The notes under the pieces are model-generated. The model saw nothing but the letters and a program-made list of their open reading frames with translations. It was not told where the DNA came from and ran no database searches. Source: Porites lobata (Eukaryota > Cnidaria > Anthozoa > Scleractinia > Poritidae). From it: a stretch of DNA of 64,000 bases. Positions 25,110-38,157 of the stretch are shown piece after piece (the stretch's first letter is position 1; each line of letters starts with the position of its first letter). A program made the position numbers and the translations under genes. The stretch is taken from contig CALNXK010000350.1 of NCBI GenBank assembly GCA_942486035.1, forward strand, positions 1 through 64,000, given 5' to 3'.

Positions 25110-27307
25110 GGACGCCAAGTGTTATTTTTGTTGAATAATAAAGGACTAATAAAAGAATAAATATCAAACCAGAAATTGCTTTCTTCAAACTGTAAATTAT
25201 AAATGATCCTGAGAGAATATTCACTGTGTTAAGGATTTCCCTTCTGTACTGTTAGCTTTATACAAGAGAGGAGGGGCGATTCTTTTTTAATTTCCGTTTC
25301 GCTGACACAGCTTTAGCAGAAATTTCTCTTTAGTCGTTTTCGTCGACAAAACGAATAGCAATATTGCTCTCCGCGTCTTCCATCATTTTTTTTCCGCCCC
25401 AATTCGTGAAGGACGCGTGGCTCTGAGCGTGGGTCATCCACGCGCAACACATTCGCGCTATGTGATTGGCTGTTGTCTAATCCCCCTTGGGATCTGTGGA
25501 GTTAAAAATAACTCGAGACGAATTACCTATCGAATAGGGTGTATGGAGGATGCCTTCCCTGTCCCCTTTATCCTCTCTTGTTATACATTGGTACTCTTTA
25601 GTTTTTCGTAGGTGCACCGCGTTTTGGCTATTCAAACCTTTTGTTAGTTCACCTCTGGCTAAAACATTGAGGAATCGTGTTTTATTTTTTTTCGGTTAGG
25701 ATATGGTAGAAAAGATTGCTCTCCAAGGGCGATATTGGTATCAAGCTAAGATAAAAGTAACAGTTTGTTTTTTTTTTTGTTTTTTTTTTTTAAAGAAAAC
25801 CATAGCAAACACAGAAAAATGATAAAGCCGTGAAATTTATGGTATATAAAAACCTACAAAGCAATAAAAGCCTTGCTAAATAAAAGGAAACTGTTCCCTC
25901 TATGAAGTTCGTACTGCGACTGTCCGGCATAACTTAACTTCCTTTCTCTTTATGTATAGGTATCCAAGACCGGGTATACCCATACGGCACTGCGGGGGTG
26001 ATTAACGTTCTCAAATGATTGTAACACCCCCTCCTCCCTCCCCCCCCCTCCTATTTTCTAAGGAAAGAAACCCTGGGAACCCGGAAGGTCTTGTCTTAGT
26101 AAACGCACTCGAACCGGAAAGTATGTAAATAGCTGCTTTGGATAGATGGATATTGAGAGACCGGACGGGCATACTGAGTTCAATTTTCGTTGTTAGGACA
26201 TGCAACACACATAATAGATAAAATTTGTACATATTGTTAAGAAAGACATTGTCCATCACACATTAAAACAGACTACACTGACATGAAAGAAATATAACAA
26301 AGGTGCTATTAAAGTAATGAGAAGGTTTGACAAGAATCTCAATGTTACGAGAACAAACATTCCGTTTTTTTCCCACTGTTTGAGAGATAATCTAGCCAGC
26401 GTGACAGGCGTTCCAAAGGGAAGGGAAAGAGGATTTTGGGCGCGTGAGAAGCACGAAGGGCGCGCGAGGAAGGAGGAAGGGGAACGCGTTCCTATCCTTC
26501 CTTCTCCCTCGCGCGGGGTCTCGCCCATAAAATTCCCTTCCCTTCCCTTTAGAACAACGCTTGCCACGCAGGCTAGAGATAATCAACTTACCCTCTTATC
26601 ATATTTTTATCTTTCCGGCTAATTGTTAAAAATTTTACAGGGAGAGATTTTAATCGTCAAAATTCTTATCCGATTTTAATTAAGGTTTCTAGTGAGGTTT
26701 GCCTCAAAGTGTTTAGCTACAAAAGAAATTGTGTTTAAGACGCGTTTAATTAAAGATTTTCTAACATAATTTGGCGGCGAAGATTACCTCTTTAGCATTT
26801 TTTTTTTTTTTTCAGATGAAAAATTATATCACGACGTTTGCATTGACTGCATAATCAATTTCATGAACGGCAATCTGGTGGTATTCATGGTAACCCAAGA
26901 GAGAATGGGTTCCCCTGAGGCTGAAGTGATATATTTTGCATCCACAACAAATCATCATTGAAAAGCATTGCCAAACAATCGCTCTTCATCACAGCAACGT
27001 TTTTTCACGTCACGCAACGGGAAAGAGCGTTGCGTGACAAGACCAAATGGCTGCATCAGGGACCAATGAATAGGAGGCTAACAATGCCTACATAATTATA
27101 CAAAATTTTAATACTGTTATAAGAGTTTACAGGAGCCTAGGCTCCTCGAGTTTACTATTAATAATCTAATACGACGAAGGTAGCCACAAAGGGATAAAAG
27201 GAAAATAACCAAAAACAATACTTTCGCACCTTGCGCTTTACAGTCTATATTTGTAGAATGTTATTCTAAGGAAATCAAAACAACCCTAAAGTGAAAGACT
27301 CCTCTTA
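25110..27307. other. Non-coding host DNA; 3' flank of CTHRC1-like copy 1
   Basis: No gene is supported. From about 25,600 the sequence is a diverged copy of the regions at 41,460-42,486 and 58,770-59,941, which lie in the same place relative to copies 2 and 3. The stretch 26,250-26,560 is GC-richer and specific to this copy. The open frames here are short and without domains. Confidence 0.6.
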
Positions 27308-28809
27308 TTAGGACTGGGGCCTAGATACTTCTTCAATCATTATCCGGGATACTGAATTATACCCAGTGTAAGCATCACCCAAGGTGTTGCCACTACACTT
27401 CCCTACCCATAATTCCACTCTGACCGCCCCTTGTGGAATGTTTTCACAGTACCCCTCAAATGACCGATGATGCATCAGATTAGGGTTCCCAGATGGCCAG
27501 TTGTTATAAAAAACAGCCTCAATCGTCATTGGTCCACTGCATTCATTTCCATTAAACTTGAAATACCATCGGTTACACTTGTAACTAACTCCCTGGACCC
27601 TCATGTTGCCCTGGAATGAGACTCTGAGCGCTAAATTAGACTGCAGTTTGTTAAACGCACATTCCTGGAATAAAAGCAAACAAATCAGACGTATTGTAGT
27701 AAGGTGAGCAACCGTGTGTAGTGATTGATTCTAACAACTCTAGTCAAGATTACTTCCTATTTTTCAAAAAACTCTATAATAGCTTAAATTTTTGTTGTTC
27801 TTCTCCATATGGCCAGGAATCGTTTTATCAAGCACGATTGTTTTCTTTTTTCGTTCAAAAAAGAACCAAAATAGAGAGAAATTTAACTTAGTTATTTATG
27901 TAATGTGTTGGAAAACGGTGAGTGAGAGGGGAGACGTTCTTCTTTGAAACATTTTAATTTAAAAAGGAATGAATTTTCTTAGGAGTGTGTCATGATTCTT
28001 ATTCTATTTACCTTAAACTTTCCGTTATCAGTATCGCTGTCTGTTTTCCACACACATTGTTTCCAGTTGGTTTGTTGTACTACACTTGCTTGATTTGCTT
28101 TGGCGCTTTCTCCTTTCTCTCCTTTGTCTCCTTTTCTTCCTTTCATTCCCGCAATGCCTCGCTGCCTTTCATTCCCACAGCTCCGCGCACTCCTTTCATT
28201 CCCACAATTTCTCGCCCTCCTTTTACTCCCACAGCTCCTTGCTCTCCTTTCATTCCCGCAATGCCTTGCTCTCCTTTCATTCCCTTAATTCCTCGGGTCC
28301 TTTGCGCCCTCTGTCTCCTCTTGGACCCAGCATTCCTTGCGATCCTTTATCACCAGTTTGTCCTTTTACACCTTCCCTTTCCTGGGGTCCGTGTGGCCCC
28401 GGGACGCCCGGCACTCCCGGTATACCATTTGATCCTGGAATACCAGGGAAACCAAGTATAGATCCCTGAAAGGAAATATGATTTGTAATTTAAAGCGGAC
28501 ACGAAGACGAAACGGGACCCTAAATACCCGGGGGAGTACTCCTAGGTATTTTTTGTGGAGGTGCGCCTTTCGGTTCTCCAAATCCTGACCCTATTTCAGG
28601 CCAAAAAATGTCATTTTTACGCCCGCTTACAGACCTGGCCTCTATACCCGATTTTAGACCTTGCCTCAAAAATATTATGTCACTATTACTTACATTAATG
28701 TAGAACAAAAACAGAAAGAAATTCTTAAAATCCATTTCGAATTCGCATTTTTCTCTTTCCTTTCCATTTGGATTTGAAACGATATAATACGTTTATACAC
28801 TCCCGTACT

Positions 28810-29150
28810 TCCTTCGAAAACCATACACGATATGCAGTACCGTAGCTAGCATGAGGCAAGACGAGGCAGTTGCCTCGTCTTTATTTTGGCCTTTTTTTTT
28901 GGAAGAAAAATGCCACGCAAAATGCTTACAAGAGCATTTCTGAGCCTCTAGATTTTCTAAATTTTCTGGGGGCGTGCTCCCAGACCCACCTAACGGCTCG
29001 CGCCTTTGGCGCTCGAAACTTGCCTCGTCTTGTTCTGAAGTCTCCCACAATAGGCGAAGTCCATAACCGTTTTCAGACAAAACGGCGCAAAAAACCCTAC
29101 CCTTTGGGACTGCACATACCTTTATGGCTTATATAAGGGAGTACCCTCCG
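28810..29150. repeat. Interspersed repeat in intron 1 of copy 1
   Basis: A segment with GC-rich blocks (GGGGGCGTGCTCCCAGACCC, and a CGCGCCTTTGGCGC palindrome) bounded by TTGCCTCGTCTT-type sequence on both sides (near 28,870 and 29,020). Absence from the introns of the other copies marks it as an insertion. The class is unknown. Confidence 0.4.
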
Positions 29151-29395
29151 AGCTTAAATACCGTAAACCCAATTAATGTAGCAATTGAAAGGTCGCCAAG
29201 AAAGGACAGAACTATTTCCGTCTCCCTTTATCCAGAGGCACATAATGGACCTTGGATATCATAATCTTTTTTAAAGCTGGATAGAATCAGAGAAAACTAA
29301 CAGTTAATGTTAAGATCATGTTGAGGCGATGACTTTTAAATCAACTGCCTTACACTTTGTGAGGTACTTTTAATAAGTAAGTGATCATAACGATA

Positions 29396-29575
29396 GGGCC
29401 ATTTATACGACGAAAAATAAGACGCGTCTTAAATAAGACGCGAACTTTCCTTATAAACGGCACATAAGACGCGGCTTAGCTAAGACGCGTCTTATTAGCT
29501 AAGACATGCTGGTATAAATAGTACAGTTCGCGTCTTATTTAAGACGCGTCTTATTTTTCCTCGTATAAATGGCCC
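29396..29575. mobile_element. 180-bp MITE with TA target duplication
   Basis: Terminal inverted repeats of about 54 bp start GGGCCATTTATACGA on the left and end TCGTATAAATGGCCC on the right, flanked by TA on each side (29394-29395 and 29576-29577). The arms and centre carry repeated AAGACGCGTCTT palindromes. TA duplication suggests a Tc1/mariner-type transposase. It lies in intron 1 of copy 1. Confidence 0.85.
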
Positions 29576-29768
29576 TAATGTGAGCAATAAAATGGTTTCT
29601 TCGTGTACGTAATCTACAGCGTAGTACTACTTCTTATATCTATCCATGTCTTACCTCGCATAAATCTTTTGACTTTGTGTTGTTTGGTTGCTGAGGTGAG
29701 GTGGTTGTTCCCAGTGAACAGCCAGATAAAGAGAGAATTCTAACTGAAACAGCCAAATAATTAACCAT

Positions 29769-30640
29769 GATGAGAGCTAAACCAAAACACTGCTATTACT
29801 GATATCGGTGCTACGTGGTCATAAGTTAAATAGTGAATATTTGAAAGTCAATCTTCTGTTCCTGCTCATTGTTTGTTTGTTTTTGCTTGTTTTATTTTCC
29901 TTTTATGTCAATCTCTGGTCACATGCCCACGTGCAGGGAATACTGAAACAGGGTCAAAAAGACGACATTTTCAAAAATAAATGACAATGAATTGTTAAAA
30001 AGGTAACAATTTTTTTCACAGCTTCCTTGGTTTAGCTTTGTGTTCCTAGAGCCTCCAAACGGCCCCTGTTTCCTTTCCGGCCTCTCTAGCGTGCCAAAAA
30101 CTTTTAGACGATGAAAAAACTTTGCCTTCAGTCTAAGTTAGTCATGCAAAGAAATAAAAATATTACAGATTACATTCAGTTCTGGCTAAACTGAAGCCCT
30201 TGACTTCTAAAGTATCTATTTTTAAATTCCCTTATAGCTTATATCCACGTACCGTTGTTCATGGAACTGAAGTTTGGTTATCTTTAATTGATTGGTCTGA
30301 TTTTAAAATGACCCTCTAAGAAAAAAAAAAAAATGAGCGGTTTGTACGTGTAAGTGTTGTATTTTACGACAGCATCTCCTTCTTCTACTGCTGTCGCCGA
30401 TATTATAGAGATGTGGCTGTTTTTCCAAAAACAAAATGACAAAGCCCTAAGAAATAGAACTTTCTGTGTGTGTGTCTGTTTTGTTGCTGATGGTGTTATT
30501 TTCTTAATACGCTACGTTATTTACAGTTTCTATATTTCACCACACCCAATTCAGGGAACTGAGCAGTTACGCCGTAACCACATTGGATAAAGATGGTGAA
30601 AATTGGATGACTTTCACGTTCACCATGTTCACGTTCACGT
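29769..30640. other. Non-coding host DNA; 5' flank of copy 1
   Basis: The upstream region of copy 1. Parts resemble the region upstream of copy 3 (61,884-62,300). No gene, RNA or clear promoter element is recognised. Confidence 0.5.
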
Positions 30641-33600
30641 TTGGTCACGTTCTACGTCCAATTTTTATGCTCTGATTGGTCAAAATTTGACAGGTGAGTT
30701 CATGCGGAAAATTTAGGCAGCATCTTGAATCTTGTTTACTTTGACAGCTGAAGCTGACAGAGTTTTGTGCCGACTTGTGATGTTTTTAACTGTCCTTTTC
30801 CATTGGATGTACAAAATGAAATTCAGCTGCTATCGGAAGTCTTCTGTTATCCATGGCTAGTTTGTTTATTGGGTTTTTGGTTGAGAAATACTTCACTTGT
30901 CAAAGTTGGAAATCCGATTTCGGATGGCATCGTTTTCGTTTTCACCTTGCTTAATGCGTAAGAGGGTTTCAAAGTCTGAAGCGATGCTGGCCTAACTTGA
31001 TACCTTTGAGGAGCCTCATCTCGAGTGGTAAGCCTGAGTAATTATTGTATTTGATGTTTGTTTTTTATTTCTAATTTAATGAAGTCGAGCGTAGTTTATG
31101 CGGCTATTTTGTTTACGCACGTTTGTAAGATTTGAGACAATGATCTGACCGAGTATCAGGTTTATTTAAGCTTACAGATCTTTAAAAAGCCTTTAGACAT
31201 TTTCTCACCGCAAATAGAAAGAACACGTTCCAAAGAATTTTCAGTTATAATTCTGGCTGTAAAAGAAGCTTTGAGCGATTTTCTTGCCTCGAGTTCGTCT
31301 TTGAAAAAAGCAAACACCGGGAAGCCGGCTTAAAACAAAAACTTCAGCTTTAAGCTCGAAGACTCAGGATTTTTAGAGACACTTTAATACTGGTCTTCCT
31401 GAATGAAAATTGTCGTCTCTGTATATGTTTCACCGAATTTTATTTCTTTTATTGATTATTAGTAGTCTCTCTCGTAATTTTAATCGCTGTGCCGATTGTT
31501 TTCAGTCGTTCAGTGAACAATGCCGCGCGTTAAACCATTTTAAAATAAAAAATAAACATAATAAATTCTTTATTATATTGGAGCTTAACTGTGTTAATGT
31601 TCATTCAAACACTCGCCACAGCTAGCTCTGCAAAAGTCAGAGCCGGCTGGCCCTATAGGTGATTTTGGAACTTTTTTTAACGGTTTAGCTAAAGCCCACG
31701 CGTGCTTTGATCGTCCTGAATATTGAATGATAGCAATTTGTTTTGCAAAATTGTCAAATACTGCATTCTGTTGTCCGAGGTCTGTATGATAAAAACAGTG
31801 CCTCATAGTACTGTTTCACCTCAGATGTGATGTATAAATGATATATAAGGTTGATTTACACGAAACCAGATTTGTTGGCAATATTTTGTAAAGTAAACTT
31901 GTCGAACGCAAAAAATTCGGCCGGAACGTTTTTGCAGGCCTAATTAACCTACGGTGATCAAGAGCCATGGCTCTTAAAAAATGTGATCGAAGACGATTGC
32001 CAGTTTTTGGGTGTACATATGAGGCCATCAACTCGATGTAAGATTTGGTTCACTCTGGGGTTGTTTGCAAACTATTTTTGTCTAAAATCACTTAGCCTTT
32101 CCCTGAAAAGTCACATGAATGTGCTCTAAAGTTAACTGAATTGTGGAATATAGGTTTATTAATTTATTAATGGGAGCCTCGCTTTTAGCCCTGGCTAAAT
32201 CTATATATTATCCTCTATATATCAAGATACTTCAGGGTACTTATTAAGGCGGCTCCCTAGAGTAGATTGTCCATGCGAAGCCTGAGCACTATTATGGTTT
32301 GAGTTTAAAATCCAAGGCGACGTCCACGCAAAAATAAAACAAAAATGGCCTCTCAGTTTCGAAATATTCCCCGAAAAAACTTTATTAACTTTCTGTTGAA
32401 GCTTACTGTGCAAAAAGTTTGATTAGTGTAGGTCCAGCATTTATGAGAGGAGACAACGTTACACCGGTTACAAGTCACTTATCTAAAACTATCGATCTCC
32501 ATAAGACTTAATTGTAATATATAGATTTAGCCAGGGCTAAAAGCGAAGCTCCCATTAATAAATTTCTAATTTAAATCAAACAATAAACCTGTGATCCACA
32601 AATCAGTTAACTTGAGGGCACATTCATGTGACTTTTGAGGGAAAGGCTAAGTTATTTTAGAGTGAAACATCTTACATTGAGTTGATAGCCTTATATGTAC
32701 ACCCAAAAAATAGCAAACATCTTCGATCACATTCAAGAGCCATAATGGCTCTTGATCACAGCTGTAGATAAGGCCTCGAAAACAAATTCTAGGAAAACAA
32801 ATCAGGCTGAATTTTTTTGCGTTCGACAGGTTTACTTTACAAATTCTTGCCAACAAATCTTATACTTTTTATACATCACATCTGAGGTGAAACAGAATAC
32901 GGTATTTCACGATTTTTCAACACAAATTGCACTCAGTCAATGTTCAGGACGATCAATCGTGGGCTTTTAGCGAAACCGTTCAAAAAAATTTCCAAAATCA
33001 CTCATTAGGCCGGCCGGTTCTCGTTTCTATAGTGCGAGCTGTCAGTGTAATCGAGTGTTTGAATGAACTTTAAAAGAGTTACGTTTCAACTTAACATAAT
33101 AACGAATTTATTATTATAATTTTTTGTTATTTAATGGTTTCAGTTACAACGATGTGTAATCTTATAAAGCGTTTGATACGCGCGACATTTTTTTAAAGTA
33201 CTCCTGCAAGCGATGTTCATGAACGATGAAAACAAACGCCACGAGCGAGCGATTAAAATTGCAAGAGAGTACTAACAATCAACAAAAGAAAGATAATTCG
33301 GTGAAACATTTACAGAGACAACAATTTTCATTCACGAAGACAAGTATTAAAGTGTCTCTAAAAATCCTGAGTCTTTAAACTTAAAAGTTAATTATGTTTT
33401 ACTGTAATTTCAGCCGGCCTCCCGGTGTTTGTTTTTTTCAAAGATGCTACTTCTCGAAGCAAGAAAATCGCTCAAAGTTTTCTTTCTACAGCCAAATTTA
33501 TAGCTAAATGTTCTTCGGAACGTTTTCTTCCTATTTGCGGTGGGAAAATATATCTGAAGGCTTTTCACTTTTCTGTAAGCTTATATCAAACCTGATACTA

Positions 33601-34120
33601 GGTAAGGTCATTGACTCAAATCTTACAAACGTGCATAAACTTGCTGCATAAACTGTGCTCGACTTCATGAAATTAGATATAACAAAAACAAACATCAAAT
33701 ACAATAACTACTCAGGCTTACCATTCGAGATTCAGTTCCTGAAAGATATCATGGAAGGCCACAGTTGCTTGAGACTTTTAAGCCCTCTTACGCATTAAGC
33801 AAGGTGGAAAACGAAAACGATGCAATCCGAAATCGGATTACCGAATTTTGACAAGCAACGCATTTCTCAACCAAAAACCCAATAAACAAACCAGCCATGA
33901 ATAACAGGAGACTCTTGATAGCAGCTGTATTTCATTTTGTACATCCAGTGTAGAAGACAGTTAAATACATCACAAGTTGACACAAAACTCTGTCACCTTC
34001 TGCTCTCATAGTAAACAACTTTCATGATGCTGCATAAATTTTCCGCATGAACTCACCTGTCAATTTTTGACCAATCAGAGTATAAAAATTGGACCTAGAG
34101 CGTGACCAACGCGTGACCAT
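30641..34120. mobile_element. Foldback element of about 3.5 kb (two inverted arms of about 1.6 kb)
   Basis: The left arm (about 30,641-32,215) and right arm (about 32,515-34,120) are inverted copies. For example GACAGGTGAGTTCATGCGG near 30,690 returns as its complement near 34,060, and the TTTAGCCAGGGCTAAAAGCG segment at 32,529 mirrors 32,185. Outer ends carry GGTCACG. A spacer of about 300 bases lies between. No transposase is seen. The arms differ by many substitutions and small indels. A partial copy of the arm sequence occurs at about 44,600-47,650. Confidence 0.8.
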
Positions 34121-35423
34121 GGTAAGAAAAGTTCTTCCCCGCCTGTATTTAAAAAAAAATGGTTGAATTTTCGCGTCCGAGGTCAGTTTGAAATCAAAAT
34201 CTTAACAATGCGGGGTCATAGTGACATAAACACAACATATTTCATATGAATCATTGGAAAAAATGAACTTGAGCCTACGATCATTTGAAACTGGTAATTT
34301 GTCAGCGGATAACTTCAAAAAAATACTCGACCTCGATGGGTGAACACTTGAGCCCGCGGTACGGTCAGGTGATACTGGTCAGTGGGTGCCCTGTTTTGAC
34401 AGCTGTCAATTGATCACAACATTGATGGGCAATTAGTTTTTCCTTGGGCTCCCAAACTAGCTAGAAAGTGTGAGAGTAGACATTGGTTTCCCTGTGGTGC
34501 GGACGGACGGTCGTACGGTCACGTGATTACCAAATTTTCTCGAATGGGTAGATTACCACATTTCCTTACCTATGGGGCTCCGCCCACGCGCGCGCGCTTC
34601 GCGCGCGGGTGGAGCTCCGCTATGATAAAGGTCCACAAACAAAGCAGAATTTTTTTCAAATACATCAATTCTTTCAAGCTTAAGGTAATCTCAATCGAGA
34701 ATCGTGGGGCAAATGAGAGGTCAAAGTCGAACGTAGCCTGCAAACAGGTGTATTTTGCTGCGCGATCCATGAATGTTTTTCGGGAATAGTGCTATCCCGC
34801 CATCTTGGACGTTAAAACTGTCAGAGACTTGGGACGAGTCAAAAACTGAGTTCCTTTACAAAAAGGACTGCTCTGCGGGCTAAGACGAAAGAAGGGCTAG
34901 AGACGAAAGAAGGGCTAAGACGAAAGAAGGGCTAGAGCTCAAAGCATAACTTCTTTTCATCTTTTTTCTACTCTTAGCAACACTTGCACGAGCTGCTTAA
35001 CTAAGTAGCGTCTTGTGCAATTTGTGTCCTCGCAGCGTGATAACAAAATCGTGAGACAGGCAGAAGGAAACATTACCTCTTTGTTCTTTAAAACCCTTTA
35101 AGTCCCACATCATGAATTTTCTCTCCACATGTAATGGTATCCGGATTCCGGAATCTGGTTGGCAAGTTTAATGTCAGGTTTATCCATAAGAATATATAAT
35201 CAGACAGTTTTATTTATTTATTTATTTATTGTTATTTATTTATTTATTTTTTTTAGCAATTATCAATTTAAATATGACGGCTGCGAGTACAGTCTTTGCT
35301 CTCTCCTCGCACCTCGCCGTAAAGGTCGTTAATAGACCTCCTTAGTTTGTATGTTTTGCTTTCCCAATAGACGTCCCAGGGTATATTGACCGGGGGGGGG
35401 GGTGGTGTTCTGGGTGGTGTTCT
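34121..35423. other. Non-coding host DNA with short repeats
   Basis: No gene. It holds a GC-rich hairpin repeat (34,574-34,632, listed separately), about three tandem units of an 18-base GACGAAAGAAGGGCTA repeat (34,881-34,936) and a TTTA microsatellite (about 35,208-35,250). Confidence 0.6.
34523..34632. repeat. GC-hairpin repeat, copy 1
   Basis: CTCCGC, a CGCGCGCGCTTCGCGCGCG core and GGAGCTCCGCTATGAT, preceded by ACCAAATTTTCTCG. An inverted copy lies at 44,300-44,400 with the same order of blocks. It can fold into a stable hairpin. The class is unknown. Confidence 0.6.
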
Positions 35424-35730
35424 GTCGCACTTTGTAATACCTATCGAACTTTGTAATAAAATTGTCGCACTTAGTAATAACAGACCATCGCACTTTGTAA
35501 TAACACTTGTCGCACTTGGTAATAAACTCGAAATGGATGGTCAAAGGACAAGTAAACCCAATAACAAGTATCATGGTCGACAACAACGACAACAACAATA
35601 ATAATGATAATAATAACATTCCACTGAACAAACTCTTACAAAGTGCGTCAAGTGTTGTTACAAAGTGCGACAGGTATTACAAAGTCCGACAATTCTATTA
35701 CAAAGTGCGACGATTATTACAAACTACGAC
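35424..35730. mobile_element. MITE-like element with arrays of TCGCACTTTGTAATA
   Basis: About five direct copies of TCGCACTTTGTAATAA at 35,424-35,535 are mirrored by about five inverted copies (TTACAAAGTGCGA) at 35,637-35,730, around a centre of about 100 bp. Subterminal arrays of a short motif on both arms are typical of transposase-binding sites in non-autonomous DNA transposons. Confidence 0.7.
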
Positions 35731-36285
35731 GGAACAGGTGGTCTTTGGGTTAACTTTTGCTAGGTATGTGCCGCAAGCCTCTCAGAGCCCCTACCCCATT
35801 ATAGTCTATTCTGTGGCCAATTATAGACCCCATCTTAGTAACTTTCTAGCAAATGTAATGTTCGCGATCCCAACTTAATCACTTTCTATTGATGTATCTA
35901 CCTTATTAATCCTTTAAATAGGCCATCCTAAAATGAATTGACCCATTTTTTTTTAAATTGAATGAAAAACACTTTACTTTTCACCTACAGAACAAGCATT
36001 CTGGTACGTACGTTTCCTAACCTAAATATAAAGAACTGTCGTACCCCAAGAACAAAGAAATTTGCGACCCCATTCTAGTAACTCTATTGAAAATGCGACC
36101 CCATCCAGTGGCACATCCCCATTAGTCTCTTAAAAGGAACTACCTCCCCCCTCTCCCCTCCAGACTTGATTCTTGGTCTTTTTGGAGTCTTTTTATAAGT
36201 TCTGCGTACATATGATGCACGAGAATAAGACGGAGTTTGAAAGAAACATTTCTCTAGAGTATTAGTATCACATGACCTGTATTAG

Positions 36286-37711
36286 GGTCTCAATGAGGTT
36301 AACCGTTGGCCGTAAAACGGTCAAAAATGTAGCCGTTGGACGTAAAATTAACCAAAAAATGTCCGTTATAATTTAAGCCGTAAAAAAAATGTTAACCGTA
36401 AAAAAAAATATGGGAATGTCTAAGGTCTCGTCTGAAGACTAATGCATCTTGAATTTGATGATTTTACGAGTCTTTGTAGAGGGTCTGAATGGGGTTTAGT
36501 GTTTAGTTTTATTTGCCCATAATTTTTAGTGTTTGCTGTTAAATTGGCCATTTGTTTTTATTGTTTACTGTTTCCAAAGAAAATACTGTTAACTGTTTAG
36601 AAGGTTCTTAAGACATCTTCGGCAACGGTCGGCCCTATTGGGAAATCTTCGAAAGTCTTCGGGGATCTTTGGGAACCTTCGGAAATCTTCTTATATAATT
36701 GTCGTAAAATGGCCAAAAACTTCTTGCATGATATACTAAACAAAATAATATTCGCCTTTTTGGAGCCGTTTTTGCTTCTTTCTGGAAAATAAATCATTGT
36801 TTCAAAGAATTTTTTACTGTTAGTGATGACATACCTAAAATTTAACTGTTTCATGCTACAAAGCTAAAAAATGAAGTGTTTAGTGTTATCGAGGTACCCC
36901 CATTCAAGATCTTGTAGAGCGAGAAAAGCCGATACTCTCACTTTTCAGCAAACCGGAAGTGTTGGACGTGTCAGCCGAACGGTGTGGCAGCACAAGTTGA
37001 CAGAAGTTTTGACAGCTCTCGCTATTTTTAGACCTTCTCCAGTTTCTTCTGCTATTACAAGGGTGCATTTTCCAGCCGACCAAGTTAACATAACGCCTTA
37101 CGGAAAACCGCTCTGTTGCTGACGAAGAGTGCGCAATCAGTTTCGTGAGCGATATGATTGTTCCGCAACTTACGCTCCCGTCCGAGGTCGATTTCAACCA
37201 GCTTGTTAAGTACTAAAACGATTCCCATTGTATTGATGTTGATTCCACAGATTTTGACTCAGAGGAACTGGTCAATGGTCAGAACCTGTAATAACAAGGT
37301 CTGGAAGACAAGTCAAATCATGGATACGGTTTGATGTTTTAGGCAGTCGCAAAACGGTAAGCCACGACATTAAGGTAAACTGAAGAACTGTTATTCATAC
37401 AGCATTGGTGTTACTTCATATGTTTCAATGGGAACATTTATTACGCTTTCTCAAATACGAGTAAATATACTTTCTTGTTTTATTTGTTTTGTATACGTCA
37501 AAGTACCGCAGTGTAGGAAAACAGATATAGACCAGAATGTTCCTGAGACTTAAACTTTCTTACAACAATGAAAATCAATTTTTAACTTTTTGAAACAATG
37601 GTAAGTTATTTTCAACAGATCCGTTAACCGTAAAGGAAAAAAGTAACCGTTAGCCGTAAAAAAAAGTCAAAAAATTTACCGTTAGCCGTAATTAACTACC
37701 CTATTGAGACC
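36286..37711. mobile_element. Non-autonomous DNA transposon, about 1.4 kb
   Basis: The ends are inverted (GGTCTCAAT at the left, ATTGAGACC at the right). Just inside each end lie repeated GTTAACCGTAAAA / CCGTTAGCCGTAA motifs. The interior shows no transposase. The target duplication is not clear. Confidence 0.65.
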
Positions 37712-38157
37712 TGAATGTCACCATTATCGCTAAAGTGGCCTTCTTGCTTGAGCCGGCCTTGATCATTTGCAAACTGAGTCCGGACGAAGGGCTGAGTAAA
37801 TCAGTCACATGAATAAGACACATGGGATAAAATTACCCAATTCGGGCAAGCGCACGACCCTAGGTATTCAGTCCTATGTGGTAGTACGCTCGCTGTTGTC
37901 GAATTGTGGAGTTCCTCAGTATTTACAGAAGAATTTCAGAGTACTACAAAACATTACAACAGTTACGGGTTTGGTAATTCCACGACTTAAAAATGACTCA
38001 GCACAAGTGATGCTTGATTATGATAATTGAAAGTGTTGAATAAACTCGAATCGGCTGTCGAGTTTTGTGAACGTGTTAATTAGTTAAAATTACCTCGATG
38101 GCTAACTTATAACATGACGTTTGGAGTTTAAGATAAACTGGTTTGCAAGGCTCCATG
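37712..38157. other. Non-coding host DNA
   Basis: No gene, RNA or repeat recognised in these 446 bases before the duplicated block. Confidence 0.4.

Larger units (their letters stand above)
27308..29768 (-). pseudogene. Collagen-CTHRC1-like gene, copy 1 (broken)
   Basis: Three exons can be drawn: exon 1 (29768-29655; ATG, signal peptide; donor GTAAGA), exon 2 (28465-28012; collagen Gly-X-Y; donor GTAAAT) and exon 3 (27664-27308; CTHRC1 domain with RWYFKFNGNECSGP and a stop). Exon 2 is 454 bases, not a multiple of three. Compared with copy 2 it lacks 19 bases near 28,300 and one base near 28,150, and reading stops at a TGA soon after the first deletion. Exons 1 and 3 are intact. The product would have been a secreted trimeric matrix protein. 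Intron 1 (28,466-29,654) holds a MITE and another repeat that are absent from copies 2 and 3. Confidence 0.8.

Noticed and set aside
35424..35730. CRISPR-like array
   Set aside because: Repeats occur in both orientations as inverted arms with irregular short spacing and the surroundings are eukaryotic.
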